From contig OU452207.1 of the NCBI GenBank assembly GCA_911728435.2, forward strand, positions 2,356,001 to 2,420,000: a stretch of DNA of 64,000 nucleotides. Reading direction: 5' to 3'. Shown here one piece after another: positions 32,127-42,744 of this stretch. Source of the stretch: Apoderus coryli. Lineage: Eukaryota; Arthropoda; Insecta; Coleoptera; Attelabidae. The position numbers were made by a program, and so were the translations under genes. Under the pieces are notes generated by a model. The model did not search any database. It was not told where the DNA came from and was given only the letters and a program-made list of their open reading frames with translations. The first letter of the stretch is position 1; every line of letters begins with the position of its first letter.

Positions 32127-35100
32127 AGGCAAGAATTTAAATCATGTTTTTACATATTCCAATAACAATTCCATTTCTGTTACATTTTCAGTAGAGCATG
32201 CTAATTTTCAATTTTTAATAGATACAGGTGCAACTTTATGTGCAATCAAAGCTGAACAATTAAAATCTAAATTTACTTTACATAAAGAAGAAATAGAAAT
32301 CAAAGGTATAGGTGGAACTTTACGTGCAGAAGGATTTACATTTTTAAAATTAAAGATAGGAAACACTAGTTTTAACCAAAAATTTTATGTTTTTAAGTCA
32401 TTACCCTGTGCAACAGAAGGCATTATTGGTGATGATTTTATTCGAAAATTTAACGGAATTATAAATTACGAGAACCATAGTCTTACACTTACCCACTTCA
32501 AAAATAAAATAACATTACCTTTAAATAGTAACGGCGACAATATTTTAATTATCCCCCCAAGATGTGAAATTATTCGTTATCTAGATACAGGCTTGAATGA
32601 AGATTGCGTGGTACGTCCGAGAGAAGTGTGCGAAGGAGTATTTGTCGCAGGAGTACTAGCTAAACCGACAGAAGGAAAGATCCCTGTGAAATTGTTAAAT
32701 ACGAGAGAAAGTGAGGTTTGTTTACAAAACTATATTCCAAAAATTGAGAAAGCGAGTGAGTATAATGTATGTAAGTATGACAGTGAGAATATATCTGTAG
32801 AGAGAGTGAAATCTTTATTTAATTTATTGGGCTTAAATTATTTAAACAAAGACGAACAAAATTCTATTGAGGCTATTTGTGCAAAATTTGCAGATGTTTT
32901 TCATTTACCGGGAGATAAATTGTCTGTAACTAATATTTATAATCAATCCATTGCATTAAAAGATAATGTCTCTCCATCCTATGTCAAACCATATAGGCTT
33001 CCACAATCACAAAAAATGGAAATAAATGAACATATTTCTAAAATGTGTGAAGATGGTATAATAGAGCATGCACAAAGTGAATGGTCCTCACCAGTTTTAC
33101 TAGTTCCCAAAAAGGTTGATTCTAGTGGAGAAAAAAAGAGTAGACTTGTTATCGACTATAGATTACTAAATTCTAAAATTCAAGACGACAAATTTCCACT
33201 TCCAAACATCACCGATATTCTAGATTCTTTAGCAGGTGCAATTTATTTTACTCATTTAGATCTCAGTCAAGGATATTATCAAGTAGAATTAAATAAAGAT
33301 AGCAGAAAATATACAGCTTTCACTACTGATCGAGGGCAATGGCAAATGAAACGACTTCCGATGGGATTAAAAATTAGTCCTAGTGCATTTTCAAGATTAA
33401 TGACTGTAGCAATGTCAGGATTAAATTATGAAAAATGTTTTGTTTATCTCGACGACCTCATAGTATTTGGAAGATCTCTTCATGAGCATAACAAAAATCT
33501 TATGCAAGTTTTTTGTAGGCTTAGAAAGGTAAATTTGAAATTAAATCCATCGAAATGCGAATTTCTAAAGAAACAAATCTTATATTTGGGTCACATTATT
33601 ACAGATAATGGTATTTTGCCAGATCCTGAAAAAATTAAGTCCCTTAAACAATATCCAAGGCCTAAAAATGCAGAGGAAGTGAAAAGATTTGTGGCATTTT
33701 CGAATTACTATAGGAAATTTATTCCAAATTTTTCTGAAAAAACGGTTGTCCTTAATAAGTTGTGTAGAAAGTATGCTAGATTTGAATGGACGGATGAATG
33801 TGAAATATCTTTTAATTTTCTGAAAAATTCTCTTTCAAAACCTCCAATATTAGATTATCCAGATTTTTCTAAGGAAAATGAATTTATAGTACAAACTGAT
33901 GCTTCAAATATTGCAATAGGTGCAGTTTTACTAAATAAAAATAGAAAACCCGTAGCTTATACAAGTAGACCTTTAAACAAGGCGGAAGTTAATTATCCGA
34001 CCATCGAAAAAGAACTTTTAGCTATATACTGGAGCGTGAGATATTTCCGACCATACTTATTTGGTCGCCACTTTAAAATTTTAACAGACCATAAACCATT
34101 GTTATATTTATTTAATTTAAAGGATCCATCAAGCAGGTTAATTAAATTTCGACTAGGATTAGAAGAGTACGATTTTCATGTAGAGTATGTAAAAGGTAAG
34201 GAAAATGTCATAGCGGACGCATTATCTAGAATAGTTATAACATCTGATGAATTAAAAGGTATGAGCCAGAATGTAATGAATGTTATGACAAGGGCACAGA
34301 GTAAAGTATCGAATGACGAAGAGTGTGAGTTGGATGAAAGAACTACTACAAATGTTAGGCCTGATCAACCCAATGTTGTGGAAATTCTTAAAACTCCAAA
34401 AAACATCACTGAACTTAGACTTTTGTCAACTAAAGAACTCTCCAAATTTAGTGAAAAAATAACTGAAAAATCGGGTAACTTTTATTATGTACCACTACAT
34501 TCTATGATTTATTTTGCACAATTAAATTTTCGATCAGCGTTGGCGCGAGACGAAATGTTGAGAAACTTAATTGATTTATGCAAAAAGATTAAGATTCGCG
34601 AATTAGTTATTTTAAAGAATGAAAATAATGTACATTTTATTAAATGGCTAGCTGAAGGTATAAAAAGTAACTCTAATTGGACCGGTCCCCGAATTTGTAT
34701 AGTACAAGGAGTTAAAAAAGTAGTGGATCCCGAACAAAAGAGAGTAATTATAAACGATTTCCATCTGCTTCCTACAAGTGGTCACGCAGGTATCAATCGA
34801 ATGTTCAACACTATCAAAAAATACTATTTTTGGTCAGGTATGCAACAAGACATTAAGAATTTTGTAAGTAAGTGTACTACATGTCAAAAGCAAAAACATT
34901 CTAATAAATATACCAAGGAACCAATGGTTATAACATCTACAGCGCATACCTCATTCCAAAAAATATTTTTAGATATAGTTGGACCTCTACCAATAGATGA
35001 TAATGAATTTTCTTATATACTGACTCTTCAATGTGAATTAACGAAGTTTGTCGAAGCTTATCCTTTAAAATCCAAAGACGCAAAAACTGTATCAAAAAGT

Positions 35101-35772
35101 TTCGTAGAAAATTTTATTCTAAGATACGGAATTCCTTTAGAAATAGCAACAGATAGGGGCGCTGAATTTATTTCCGCAACTATGGATGAAATTTGTAAAT
35201 TACTTAAAATTAAAAATATTCAGTCAACCGCTTACCACCATGAAAGTATAGGAGCTTTGGAAAATTCTCATAAAGTTTTAGGTGCATATTTGAGAACTCA
35301 AAGTGTGGAATATAATGCAGCTTGGAGTACTTGGGTGCCGTATTGGTGTTTTACATATAATACCACAGTACATACGGAAACCAAATACACACCATTTGAG
35401 TTAGTTTTCGGAAAGAAATGTTATCTTCCAAGTAACTTAAAAAATACGTTAGATCCAGTCTACAACTTTGACAGCTATCCTATTGAACTTAAATATAGGA
35501 TGCAACATGCTCAAAATGATGCTCGAAAAAATCTAATACAATCTAAATTAAAAAGGAAAGAAAATTACGACAAAAATCAAAACCCTGCAATCTATCAAAA
35601 AGGAAATTTCATTCTATTAAAAAATGAAACTGCTAATAAATTTTCAGACTCCTGTTTTTTAGGGCCATATAGGGTCATTGAAGACTTATCTCCAAACGTT
35701 AAAATCTCTAAAGATAAAAAAGAAATAATTGTACATAAAAATAGAACTAAATTCTTTAAAGAAAAATCGTAA
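32107..35772 (+). CDS. pol: pol polyprotein of the gypsy element (1221 aa; PR, RT, RNase H, integrase)
   Basis: Uninterrupted frame. Protease: FLIDTGATLCAI with the active Asp at residue 39. RT: KSRLVIDYRLLNSKI, LDLSQGYYQ, LPMGLKISPSAF and the catalytic FVYLDDLIVF at about 445-454. RNase H: VQTDASNIAIGAVL (about 596), IEKELLAIYWSV and ILTDHKPLLYL. Integrase: His-His then CTTCQ zinc finger (about 890-925), first Asp in LDIVGPLP (about 956), second in TDRGAEF (about 1016), Glu in GALENSHK (about 1052), a DD35E spacing. It lies in the +1 frame relative to gag and starts with an ATG that overlaps the gag end, so either a frameshift or reinitiation would express it. Ends 249 bases before the 3' LTR, leaving no room for env. 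Confidence 0.95.
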   Translation: MIFFVPKGKNLNHVFTYSNNNSISVTFSVEHANFQFLIDTGATLCAIKAEQLKSKFTLHKEEIEIKGIGGTLRAEGFTFLKLKIGNTSFNQKFYVFKSLPCATEGIIGDDFIRKFNGIINYENHSLTLTHFKNKITLPLNSNGDNILIIPPRCEIIRYLDTGLNEDCVVRPREVCEGVFVAGVLAKPTEGKIPVKLLNTRESEVCLQNYIPKIEKASEYNVCKYDSENISVERVKSLFNLLGLNYLNKDEQNSIEAICAKFADVFHLPGDKLSVTNIYNQSIALKDNVSPSYVKPYRLPQSQKMEINEHISKMCEDGIIEHAQSEWSSPVLLVPKKVDSSGEKKSRLVIDYRLLNSKIQDDKFPLPNITDILDSLAGAIYFTHLDLSQGYYQVELNKDSRKYTAFTTDRGQWQMKRLPMGLKISPSAFSRLMTVAMSGLNYEKCFVYLDDLIVFGRSLHEHNKNLMQVFCRLRKVNLKLNPSKCEFLKKQILYLGHIITDNGILPDPEKIKSLKQYPRPKNAEEVKRFVAFSNYYRKFIPNFSEKTVVLNKLCRKYARFEWTDECEISFNFLKNSLSKPPILDYPDFSKENEFIVQTDASNIAIGAVLLNKNRKPVAYTSRPLNKAEVNYPTIEKELLAIYWSVRYFRPYLFGRHFKILTDHKPLLYLFNLKDPSSRLIKFRLGLEEYDFHVEYVKGKENVIADALSRIVITSDELKGMSQNVMNVMTRAQSKVSNDEECELDERTTTNVRPDQPNVVEILKTPKNITELRLLSTKELSKFSEKITEKSGNFYYVPLHSMIYFAQLNFRSALARDEMLRNLIDLCKKIKIRELVILKNENNVHFIKWLAEGIKSNSNWTGPRICIVQGVKKVVDPEQKRVIINDFHLLPTSGHAGINRMFNTIKKYYFWSGMQQDIKNFVSKCTTCQKQKHSNKYTKEPMVITSTAHTSFQKIFLDIVGPLPIDDNEFSYILTLQCELTKFVEAYPLKSKDAKTVSKSFVENFILRYGIPLEIATDRGAEFISATMDEICKLLKIKNIQSTAYHHESIGALENSHKVLGAYLRTQSVEYNAAWSTWVPYWCFTYNTTVHTETKYTPFELVFGKKCYLPSNLKNTLDPVYNFDSYPIELKYRMQHAQNDARKNLIQSKLKRKENYDKNQNPAIYQKGNFILLKNETANKFSDSCFLGPYRVIEDLSPNVKISKDKKEIIVHKNRTKFFKEKS

Positions 35773-36014
35773 CTTATATTTAATTTCTAATATTATGTAT
35801 CTAATTAGTTAAAATTAAATTATTAATAGAATTATACTTTATATAATATAAATGGGTTATAAAATGTAACTAAGATAGGTATTATCTAAAACTAGTTTTG
35901 TAAATTTTGGTGAATATATATATTTTAGCATTTAGGTACTTATGCATATTGCAACTCCTGAATAAAAATAATTTACTATTTTTTTCGGAAACAGTAAATT
36001 CTTTTAAAAATTCC

Positions 36015-36021
36015 GGGGAGG
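36015..36021 (+). promoter_or_regulatory. polypurine tract
   Basis: GGGGAGG lies immediately before the 3' LTR, the expected primer site for plus-strand DNA synthesis. The 242 bases between pol and this tract hold no other frame. Confidence 0.75.
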
Positions 36022-36296
36022 TGTAATATGGTACGTACACCCTGTAGAGTAAGTATTTGTTTAAATTTTATATGTTTATAAATATTTAAATAAATGTTAT
36101 TAGTTGTAAGCAAAATATGTTTTGGACAAAAATTAGGACAAGGGACGATGACTGAAGAACAGAACAGAACGACAGACGATACGAACTACACGTAATTAAT
36201 TAATAAAGAAAATATAAATGATGTAGTCTGTCTTTAATTTATAAAGTAACGTTATGGAACATTACAAGTTCCCAAATCAAATATAAATTTATTACA
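36022..36296 (+). repeat. 3' LTR, 275 bp
   Basis: Matches 30115-30389 base for base as far as I can read, and is followed by the CCAC duplication at 36297-36300. Confidence 0.95.
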
Positions 36297-37015
36297 CCAC
36301 AAATATTTCACAAATCTTCGCTGAATCCTCGCTAAGTTATTCGAGTGCAACGCATTACCAGGACTCCACACAACAGATGCATATTCCAATTTCAATTGTA
36401 CGAAGGAATTATACAGCAAAATAAAAGTCTTATGTGACTCAACATGCATTGTATTTCTCATAACAAAACCTAGACTGTTATAGGAAGACGAAACCACACC
36501 AAGCACATGGCCCACAAAAGTAAGCTTAGCGGCAAAGAGCACCCCCAGATCCTTAACCTCATCATATATTTTAAGCGGAACAGAGTCAATGCTATACACA
36601 AATCTTATATTTGATTTACCTACGAGTAAAAGTTACAGAAATAACACTTATCGAAATTAAAATCAAGCTGGTTTTAAGTGCACCAGTCAAGCACGACATT
36701 CAGATCATTCTGCAATCGAAGAGAGTCAGAAGTGGAGATAATCAGGGAATAAACCTTAAAATCATCAGCAAAGAGTAGGGAGCGACATTTCACGCCATTA
36801 ACAATGTCATTAATAAAACACATAAATAAGAGGGGTCCCAAGACAGAACCCTGTGACACTCCAGATGTTGCACGGATAATACCGGATTTGAAACCACGGT
36901 ACTGCACATATAAGTTACGTTACGGAGATAAGTAGACAGAAATGTTAAACAGATAAACTAAATTCCGACGACTTTTGTAGCAGAATTCCCTGGTCAAGCC
37001 TGTCAAATGTATCGT
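36297..37015 (-). pseudogene. Jockey-type LINE reverse transcriptase, N-terminal side of the gypsy insertion
   Basis: On the minus strand from about 37015: TFDRLDQGILLQK, then after damage ATSGVSQGSVLGPLLFMCF and SLLFADDFKVYSLI, then a frame change near 36660 and VKDLGVLFAAKLTFVGHVLG, LYNSFVQLKLEYASVVWSP and IQRRFVKYLW. The frame then meets the 3' LTR and resumes at 30114. It is 5'-truncated and carries several lesions independent of the LTR insertion. Confidence 0.85.
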
Positions 37016-37061
37016 AAATCTTCTCAATTTTCATCCATGGCCTCAACATAATTCTTATTCA

Positions 37062-37240
37062 ATGGTATATGGGCGGGAACGGTTGAAAACCAATTAATTC
37101 GACCCCTGATTCTGCCAGATCCACCAAATAATGATCTTATCAACATCCATTATGCCGCGGTAATTCAAAATTATCTTAATGAAAGTTTTGGGGATTGTTG
37201 GATTGGTCCAGGAGAGTCCATTCCATGGCGGCCACAAAAA
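37062..37240 (+). pseudogene. mariner-like (IS630-type) transposase catalytic fragment
   Basis: The plus strand reads FNGIWAGTVENQLIRPLILP followed, after an apparent internal deletion, by VIQNYLNESFGDCWIGP and ESIPWRP. In insect IS630/mariner-like transposases with a DUF4817 N-terminus, the first block follows the first catalytic Asp, and the second (YLNExF..WIGR, then PWPPRSPD) lies before the last Asp. The QHDGAPAH-type block between them is missing. It is probably related to the deleted transposase at 12927. Confidence 0.6.
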
Positions 37241-37244
37241 AAAA

Positions 37245-39000
37245 TAAAAAATCACTACAACTGCACCTAAATAACACAGTCAGGTATGGAGGCCACTGTA
37301 GTTTTATGTTCTATACGAAATCTCATCGAATATAAACTAGCAATAACAAGCATTCAAATCCCCATGAGTATGAATCTCTATTCAGCCCGTTCTAAAGCCA
37401 CCTTTACTCCCTGCTCCATTCATTTCAGCATTCGCCCCGATTCGACTGCCTCTTGCTCCTCGTCTCACCCTTGTACGGGAAGCCATGCCACTACGGGGAA
37501 AATTGGCGTTCGCGTAATTGCGGCAACGAAGCTAATCAATTCGAGTGAGATGGGACTTCATTTGAATGGAAAGGTTAACTCGAAAATTAAAGCAGGCGCG
37601 CGTTATTACACACTTACCAGAAGCTCTACTATACGTGTCATTTTTACCCGAACGCCATTTCATTAAAAATACGATGGGAAATGCTTCTGCAATGATTGTA
37701 GAAACTATACACACCTGGCGAAAGTTTGAAATCAAGCCTCTCTTGAACTTTTAACGTTTAATTTTGATGTTTTTTTTTTTTAATTAATTTTAGCTTGATT
37801 TTACTTTCTCTGTCTGTCAGTATGTCTGTGTGTCCGTATGTCTGTATGTATTCTTCGCCTAAACGCTTTAACCAATTGAGCTTAATTTTCTTGTTGTATG
37901 AGTTTGGGAGAGTCCTAGGATGCACACATTAGTTTTTGGTTGAAATAGCCATGAGCAGGAAAAAGATAGAGACTTCCAGTTTTCACTGTTTTCTTTTTTA
38001 TTGCATGCTCTTTCCATCTAGTAAATACTAATAGTACACAGAAAAAAAAAACTTGGTTTATCCAAATAAAAAATATTATTTAGAGGTGAATTTGCTAGTT
38101 TTCGCAAAATTTTTGTTAAAGTAGTAAATGTAGTTATCAAGTATGAGTAGCTACATTATCTAAAAACGACAATTTTTCCTGCTAAGCTGATATCTTCTCA
38201 TCTAAACGAGACTTGTATGTGCATTAGTTAAATAAGATTTCAAATTTGAACCTATATAAAATTTTATTTGCGCTAAATGAGTTCGGTATTCTGCTTGAAT
38301 TAGGTATTGTACACCTACAGATTTCCATACGTACCCACTTAGGTGTAGCTATTATTATTAAGAAAATACTTATACGTACCTAACTATTCTCAAAAATCGT
38401 TTTATGAAACCCAAAACTAAATTAGTTCTAATAGGAACATATACCTACCTACCTATAAATTTTATTTATCTGCTTTAGTATATTAATGGACCTAGGTATG
38501 TGCATTATAATATTTAAGTATAAATAAGATTTTAACAACTAAGTACATAGCTAAAATAGGCACTGATTTAATTAAATCTGTGTAATAGTTATTTTACCTA
38601 ATACTCATTTACGAAATTTCTATCCTCCAAAATATCGAATTATTTTATCTGGTAGAGATAGGAACCTATAGTTGTCTACATAAATCGTCATTCTATTCCA
38701 GCCAACGGTTATTCCCCGTTCTACCTAATGTGTTTGTCCCCGCTGCTAGTCGACGTACCTAAAACCCTTTGTAGAGCGTGTGCCGACAACAACATCTTCT
38801 ATGTGTACCGCCTTGTGCCTAGCGCGTCTCGCTTGGTGTAGAGGGAGGGGGTTTCATTTTGGAATTTTTTGATTACAGTCTTGGCGTCGCTCTAACTAGG
38901 CTTTAGTTATTTTACGTTTTGTGTTCTAATCTGAAGATATTTAAATTTCAAAATTTGATCTATTGATAGTATATACCTAGGTATTGATCTCCCAATTTCT
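37245..39000. other. intergenic DNA, partly low complexity, with a GC-richer stretch at its end
   Basis: A 126-codon plus frame at 37286-37666 has no ATG-supported family motif; its opposite strand also shows none. At 37805-37850 there is a CTGTCTGT/GTATGTCTGT-rich stretch similar to one at 57448. The interval 38690-38890 is GC-richer and lies upstream of the candidate exon at 39132, so it could hold a promoter, but no core element is clear. Confidence 0.35.
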
Positions 39001-39131
39001 ACAAGTGGTGAGGACGGACTATACAGATACAGTAACAGATATTAACCAATGTGCATCCAACATAATTAAGTGTAGTGATTAGTGATTAGTTTGGCGTGTT
39101 GAGTTTTGTTAAATATATATTATTAATATCT

Positions 39132-39195
39132 ATGGAGGAAACAAAAGAAATATTAATTAGCTGGAATCTGGGGGAGCTCGTTGACACTTTTCTCG
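39132..39195 (+). CDS. candidate first coding exon, family uncertain (SAM-like start?)
   Basis: ATG at 39132 opens 21 codons, MEETKEILISWNLGELVDTF plus one Leu, then the exon ends in a G directly followed by GTAAGT, a perfect splice donor. The amphipathic helix with Trp-Asn-Leu resembles the start of sterile-alpha-motif-like N-termini in insect genes, some of them transposon-derived. No downstream exon could be identified, so it may be a truncated gene, a gene extending beyond visible signals, or chance. It is the only place in the window with a host-like ATG exon. Confidence 0.4.
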
Positions 39196-39199
39196 GTAA

Positions 39200-39900
39200 G
39201 TAAATTATTTTTGTTTAATTATTTATTTTTATAATTTTACGACCAATGCAAACAATGTTATTTCATGGCAATAGCAAATATTATAACTTTTGGCAATAGA
39301 TACCTATCTACAGACGTATTATTTAGTGGTTACTTAATCATAATTTAAAATACTTTTTCTAATTTAATCATTTTTAATATGGTGGAGGCAAAATTCCTTA
39401 TCATTTACAGCAACTAAACAATAGTTTAGATGGGTTCACGATAATATATTTAATTTGCCAGGGACGGATTAATTTTTAGCAAATTAATGCAGTTTTTCAA
39501 AAGAAGTTACATAAATATTTTAGCTAGGTATGACTTTTTTCTTTCTTTTGTAAAGGTAGGTAGGTATGTATTTATTTGTTTACCATTTTACCAATGTCTG
39601 TGAATTAGGAGTTGTGGATTGGAATTGTCTTATCATTCCTCGTACGTACCGGTAGAATCTGTTATTTTACTTAGTTTCCTCATAAGGAATCTAAAGTTTC
39701 TTTGATAATTTTTTTTTGTTTCAGCGTCATTGTTTTTCGGAAAAACTCGATTTTTTTTTAAATAGCCAATACATTTTAGGTTTATTTGTCCCCAAATTAG
39801 ATAACTACCTAGTACCTAGTTAGTAGATCTTGAAATGTATAATAGGTATTTATAGTAGAAAATGAATTAGGTATAAACTATATTTTACAAGGCCGTATTT
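39200..39900. other. AT-rich DNA downstream of the candidate exon
   Basis: If the exon is real this is intron. No further exon-like frame, repeat or motif recognised. Confidence 0.4.
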
Positions 39901-39915
39901 TTTTTTAAGAAAATG

Positions 39916-40698
39916 CAATTTTTTTGCGATTTTAGTTTTTATTGATTTCTGACATTATTTTTACTGATATAAAAAACTTAAAAGCTCTCATTGTTACTTT
40001 TTTATGAGAAAAATATAGCGTTTACAAATTTTCATTACGACGTTTCGTTTTTGAAAAACCATCAACTTCGATTTTTTAAATACGGCCCTCGATTTTTTAT
40101 TGTTAAATTTAAAGCCATTTTCAAAACAAAAATAGATGTAACGGAATGGTTTCAACAAGTTTTCAGTATTTTTAGCTGTTATTTAAACTTCAAGAAAAAT
40201 CGCCATAGTTTGGCACTTATTTTGCGTAAAAGAAAGAAAGGCGTTTCTTTAATAATTTCAAAAAGCACAAAAATTTTAACTAAATCTAAAAAACTGCGTA
40301 CAGAATAAAATGTGCTGACAGAAATAAATTGGCAAATAATAATAAATAATTTTGATTAACGTCGAAAGAATTTTATTGCAAAAATTACTAATTAGGTATA
40401 TACTCTGCATTCAGTCAGTTAAGTCCCAAACTATGGCGATTTTTCTTGAATAAGTTTAAATATCAACTAAAAATAAGTATTGAAAAGTTGTTTAAACCAC
40501 CTATTTTTGAATTGAAAATGGCTTTAAATTTAACAATAGAAAATCAAGGGCCGTATTTAAAAAATCGAAGTTGATGGTTTTTCGAAAACGAAACGTCGAG
40601 TCTCCTCAAAAAGCAACTTGAGAAAGTGCTTTTCATTTTTTTATATATCTGTAAAAATAATGTCTGAAATCAATAAAAACTAATATCGCAAAAAATTG
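39916..40698. repeat. foldback element with about 300-bp arms
   Basis: 39916-40219 is the imperfect reverse complement of 40421-40698. Shared words include AAACCATCAACTTCGATTTT, GTTAAATTTAAAGCCATTTT and AAGAAAAATCGCCATAGTTT. The spacer is about 200 bp. A plus-strand frame at 39991-40308 crosses the left arm but has no family motif and is not called. It resembles a large MITE or foldback unit; superfamily unknown. Confidence 0.85.
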
Positions 40699-40699
40699 A

Positions 40700-41040
40700 T
40701 TTTTAGAAATTCTCGAAAACTGCTAAATTTACTTTACTTTTGAAAACACCATTTAAAAGGTGTTTAAATTGTACAACTTTTCTCTAAGTTAACCGACATT
40801 GTCACTCCGACCGTTTCCAAGATCAACCAACCCTAGTTGTTTATGTGCTGAGCAATATTCTCAGGAATTCCGGCAAAGGATTCAGCCGCATTATACCTAC
40901 CCACTTTAACATGTGTAGATTGAAGTTTGACTATATATACCTAGCTTATATTATACCTAATACAAGATTTTCAGTAGGCTTAAGTTTATTTTAAAAAAAT
41001 AAATAAATAAGAGGTCGCACTAAAAACCTGATGGTGGTTT
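40700..41040. other. intergenic DNA
   Basis: No gene or repeat boundary recognised between the foldback unit and the minisatellite element. Confidence 0.45.
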
Positions 41041-41729
41041 AGATAAAAAAAACGTAAGCACCACAGGGACCCCCAAATCTTGTCTACCCCTTCTAGAAAA
41101 AATTAGTAGAAGAGAGAGCCAAACACTATTTGTCATTTAAATAAAAATATATTGTATGTTAGCAAAGTTTATTAGTTATTTTAGTAATGTAGAAAAATTT
41201 ACTGGATAGACATTAAACGAGTATCATCACTAAAATAACTAGTAAACTTTGCTAGCATACAATATACTTTTATTTAAATGACAAATAGTGTTTGTCTCTC
41301 CCAGACAAGGAGCATATGTAAACTATTCAAGAATATTATCTAAATGACATAATGTCTATCCAGTAGATTTTTCTACATTACTAAAATTACTAATAAACTT
41401 TGCTGGCATACAATATATTTTTATTTAAATGACAAAAAGTGTTTGTCTCTTTTAGACAAGAAGCATATGTAAACTATTCAAGAATATTATCTAAATGACA
41501 TAATGTCTATCCAGTAGATTTTTCTACATTACTAAAATTACTAATAAATTTTGCTGGCATACAATATATTTTTATTTAAATGACAAAAAGTGTTTGTCTC
41601 TTTTAGACAAGAAGCATATGTAAACTATTCAAGAATATTATCTAAATGACATAATGTCTATCCAGTAAATTTTTTTAGAAGGGGTAGACAAGGTTTTGGC
41701 TGTCCCTGTGGTGCTTACGTTTTTTATCT
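41041..41729. mobile_element. TIR element with internal 151-bp minisatellite
   Basis: The left end AGATAAAAAAAACGTAAGCA, continuing through CCACAGGGAC and TTGTCTACCCCTTCTA, is inverted at 41671-41729 with a few differences and indels, giving about 60-bp terminal repeats. Between them a 151-bp unit is repeated (see separate entry), plus one partial inverted copy of that unit at about 41126-41215. No coding frame. Non-autonomous; superfamily unassigned. Confidence 0.82.
41200..41680. repeat. 151-bp tandem repeats
   Basis: The word GACATAATGTCTATCCAGTA starts at 41346, 41497 and 41648, an exact 151-bp period. Units also share AAGCATATGTAAACTATTCA and TTTGCTGGCATACAATATA. The last two full copies differ at only a few positions; the first is more diverged. 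Confidence 0.92.
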
Positions 41730-41830
41730 ATCTGAACCAAGGTTTTTTTTTCTGTGTACCATTCCATTTGATTTTTTTATAAGCAAATTGACAACATCGG
41801 AAACATTGTTGTATATCCATTTAGCGGTTA

Positions 41831-42743
41831 TACAGGGTGACATAGAAAAAAGTACATTGCATAGCATAGCATATAAAAAATAAATAAAAGCACCAAAACT
41901 TTTTTGATACTCCCAAAAAGTACCTTTAAATTCAGCCTAATTTTATGAAGATCGGACTATCCATATAAAAGTTAGATAACTTTTTACAAACCAACATTCT
42001 CCGGCTCCTTTACCATTTATTAGAGATAGGGAAAACAGGTTTATATGAAAAAAGTTTTAGAATTGTAATTGGATCATTTTCATTAAGTTTTGACACTTAA
42101 GTATATTTTTAAGTAACAGTGTTTTTCAATTTAGAGTAAAATTTATGCCCTCGAGCGGATAGTTTAGGAAACGAAAACTATTTTCCAGCGATTTCCTTTG
42201 TCCGCTTTTACTAAGAAAAAACTATCCCTAAAACCGTAGCATGATTAGTTTTCGAGATAAAGCCAGCGTCCTTTCTTATTTGTACACCCGGTACACATGA
42301 CAAAAAATTTCTAATATTCTTCTGTAACTCTGGAATCAGGGTTAGGATTAAATTTGGAGCAATTTTTTTATTTATCATTATACGCTAAGAGATCAAAAAA
42401 TGACTGCCCTTGTTTAGATTTATGTTTATGCCTTATTGATACGCCCTTGTTTAATAAAAATCATTGTTGTTCATAGTAGTTCTTATTTTTTTTTTGTGGT
42501 TTTTATTCTATTTGTGTCAAAAATTTGGTAAAATAAAGTTTTCTACGTAAAAAAGGCATACTTGTTTTTCTCAAAAAACTTAAGGGTTTTACTCTTTTCA
42601 AAAATATTTCAAAAAAATCGTTCTCAGTCAGTCATCTTTGTAAATAATGACTTTTCGAAAAATGACAATTTAAGTTTTTTTCATGATTAGACGTCCCCAA
42701 CTCGATCACAAATTTTGACCACCTATTTTAGAAACACCTTGTA
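41831..42743. mobile_element. possible mariner-like non-autonomous element
   Basis: TACAGGGTGACATAG at 41831 and, inverted, TACAAGGTGTTTC ending at 42743 are imperfect terminal repeats, and TA flanks both. About 0.9 kb with no coding frame. The similarity of the ends is short, so the call depends mainly on the shared ACAGGGTG word and the TA flanks. Confidence 0.4.
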
Positions 42744-42744
42744 T

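Larger units (their letters stand above)
30115..36296 (+). mobile_element. Ty3/gypsy LTR retrotransposon, apparently intact
   Basis: Two 275-bp LTRs that look identical by eye enclose a primer-binding site, a small ORF, gag, an uninterrupted pol with PR-RT-RNase H-IN order, and a polypurine tract. The 4-bp direct repeat CCAC flanks it (30111-30114 and 36297-36300). Protease-RT-RNase H-integrase order defines Ty3/gypsy. There is no env-like frame between pol and the 3' LTR. Identical LTRs and open frames indicate a recent insertion; it may still be able to move, an inference that cannot be tested here. Confidence 0.95.

Noticed and set aside
35773..36021. Search for an env-like gene after pol
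   Set aside because: Only 249 bases remain before the 3' LTR with no long frame, so no envelope gene is present.
37286..37754. 126-codon plus frame and 67-codon minus frame on the same DNA
   Set aside because: Neither has a recognisable motif and they exclude each other; chance frames are likely.
39991..40308. 105-codon Lys/Phe-rich frame
   Set aside because: Falls within the left arm of the foldback unit; composition reflects AT-rich repeat.
41200..41680. Minisatellite considered as a CRISPR array
   Set aside because: Units are contiguous 151-bp repeats without spacers, inside a eukaryotic TIR element.
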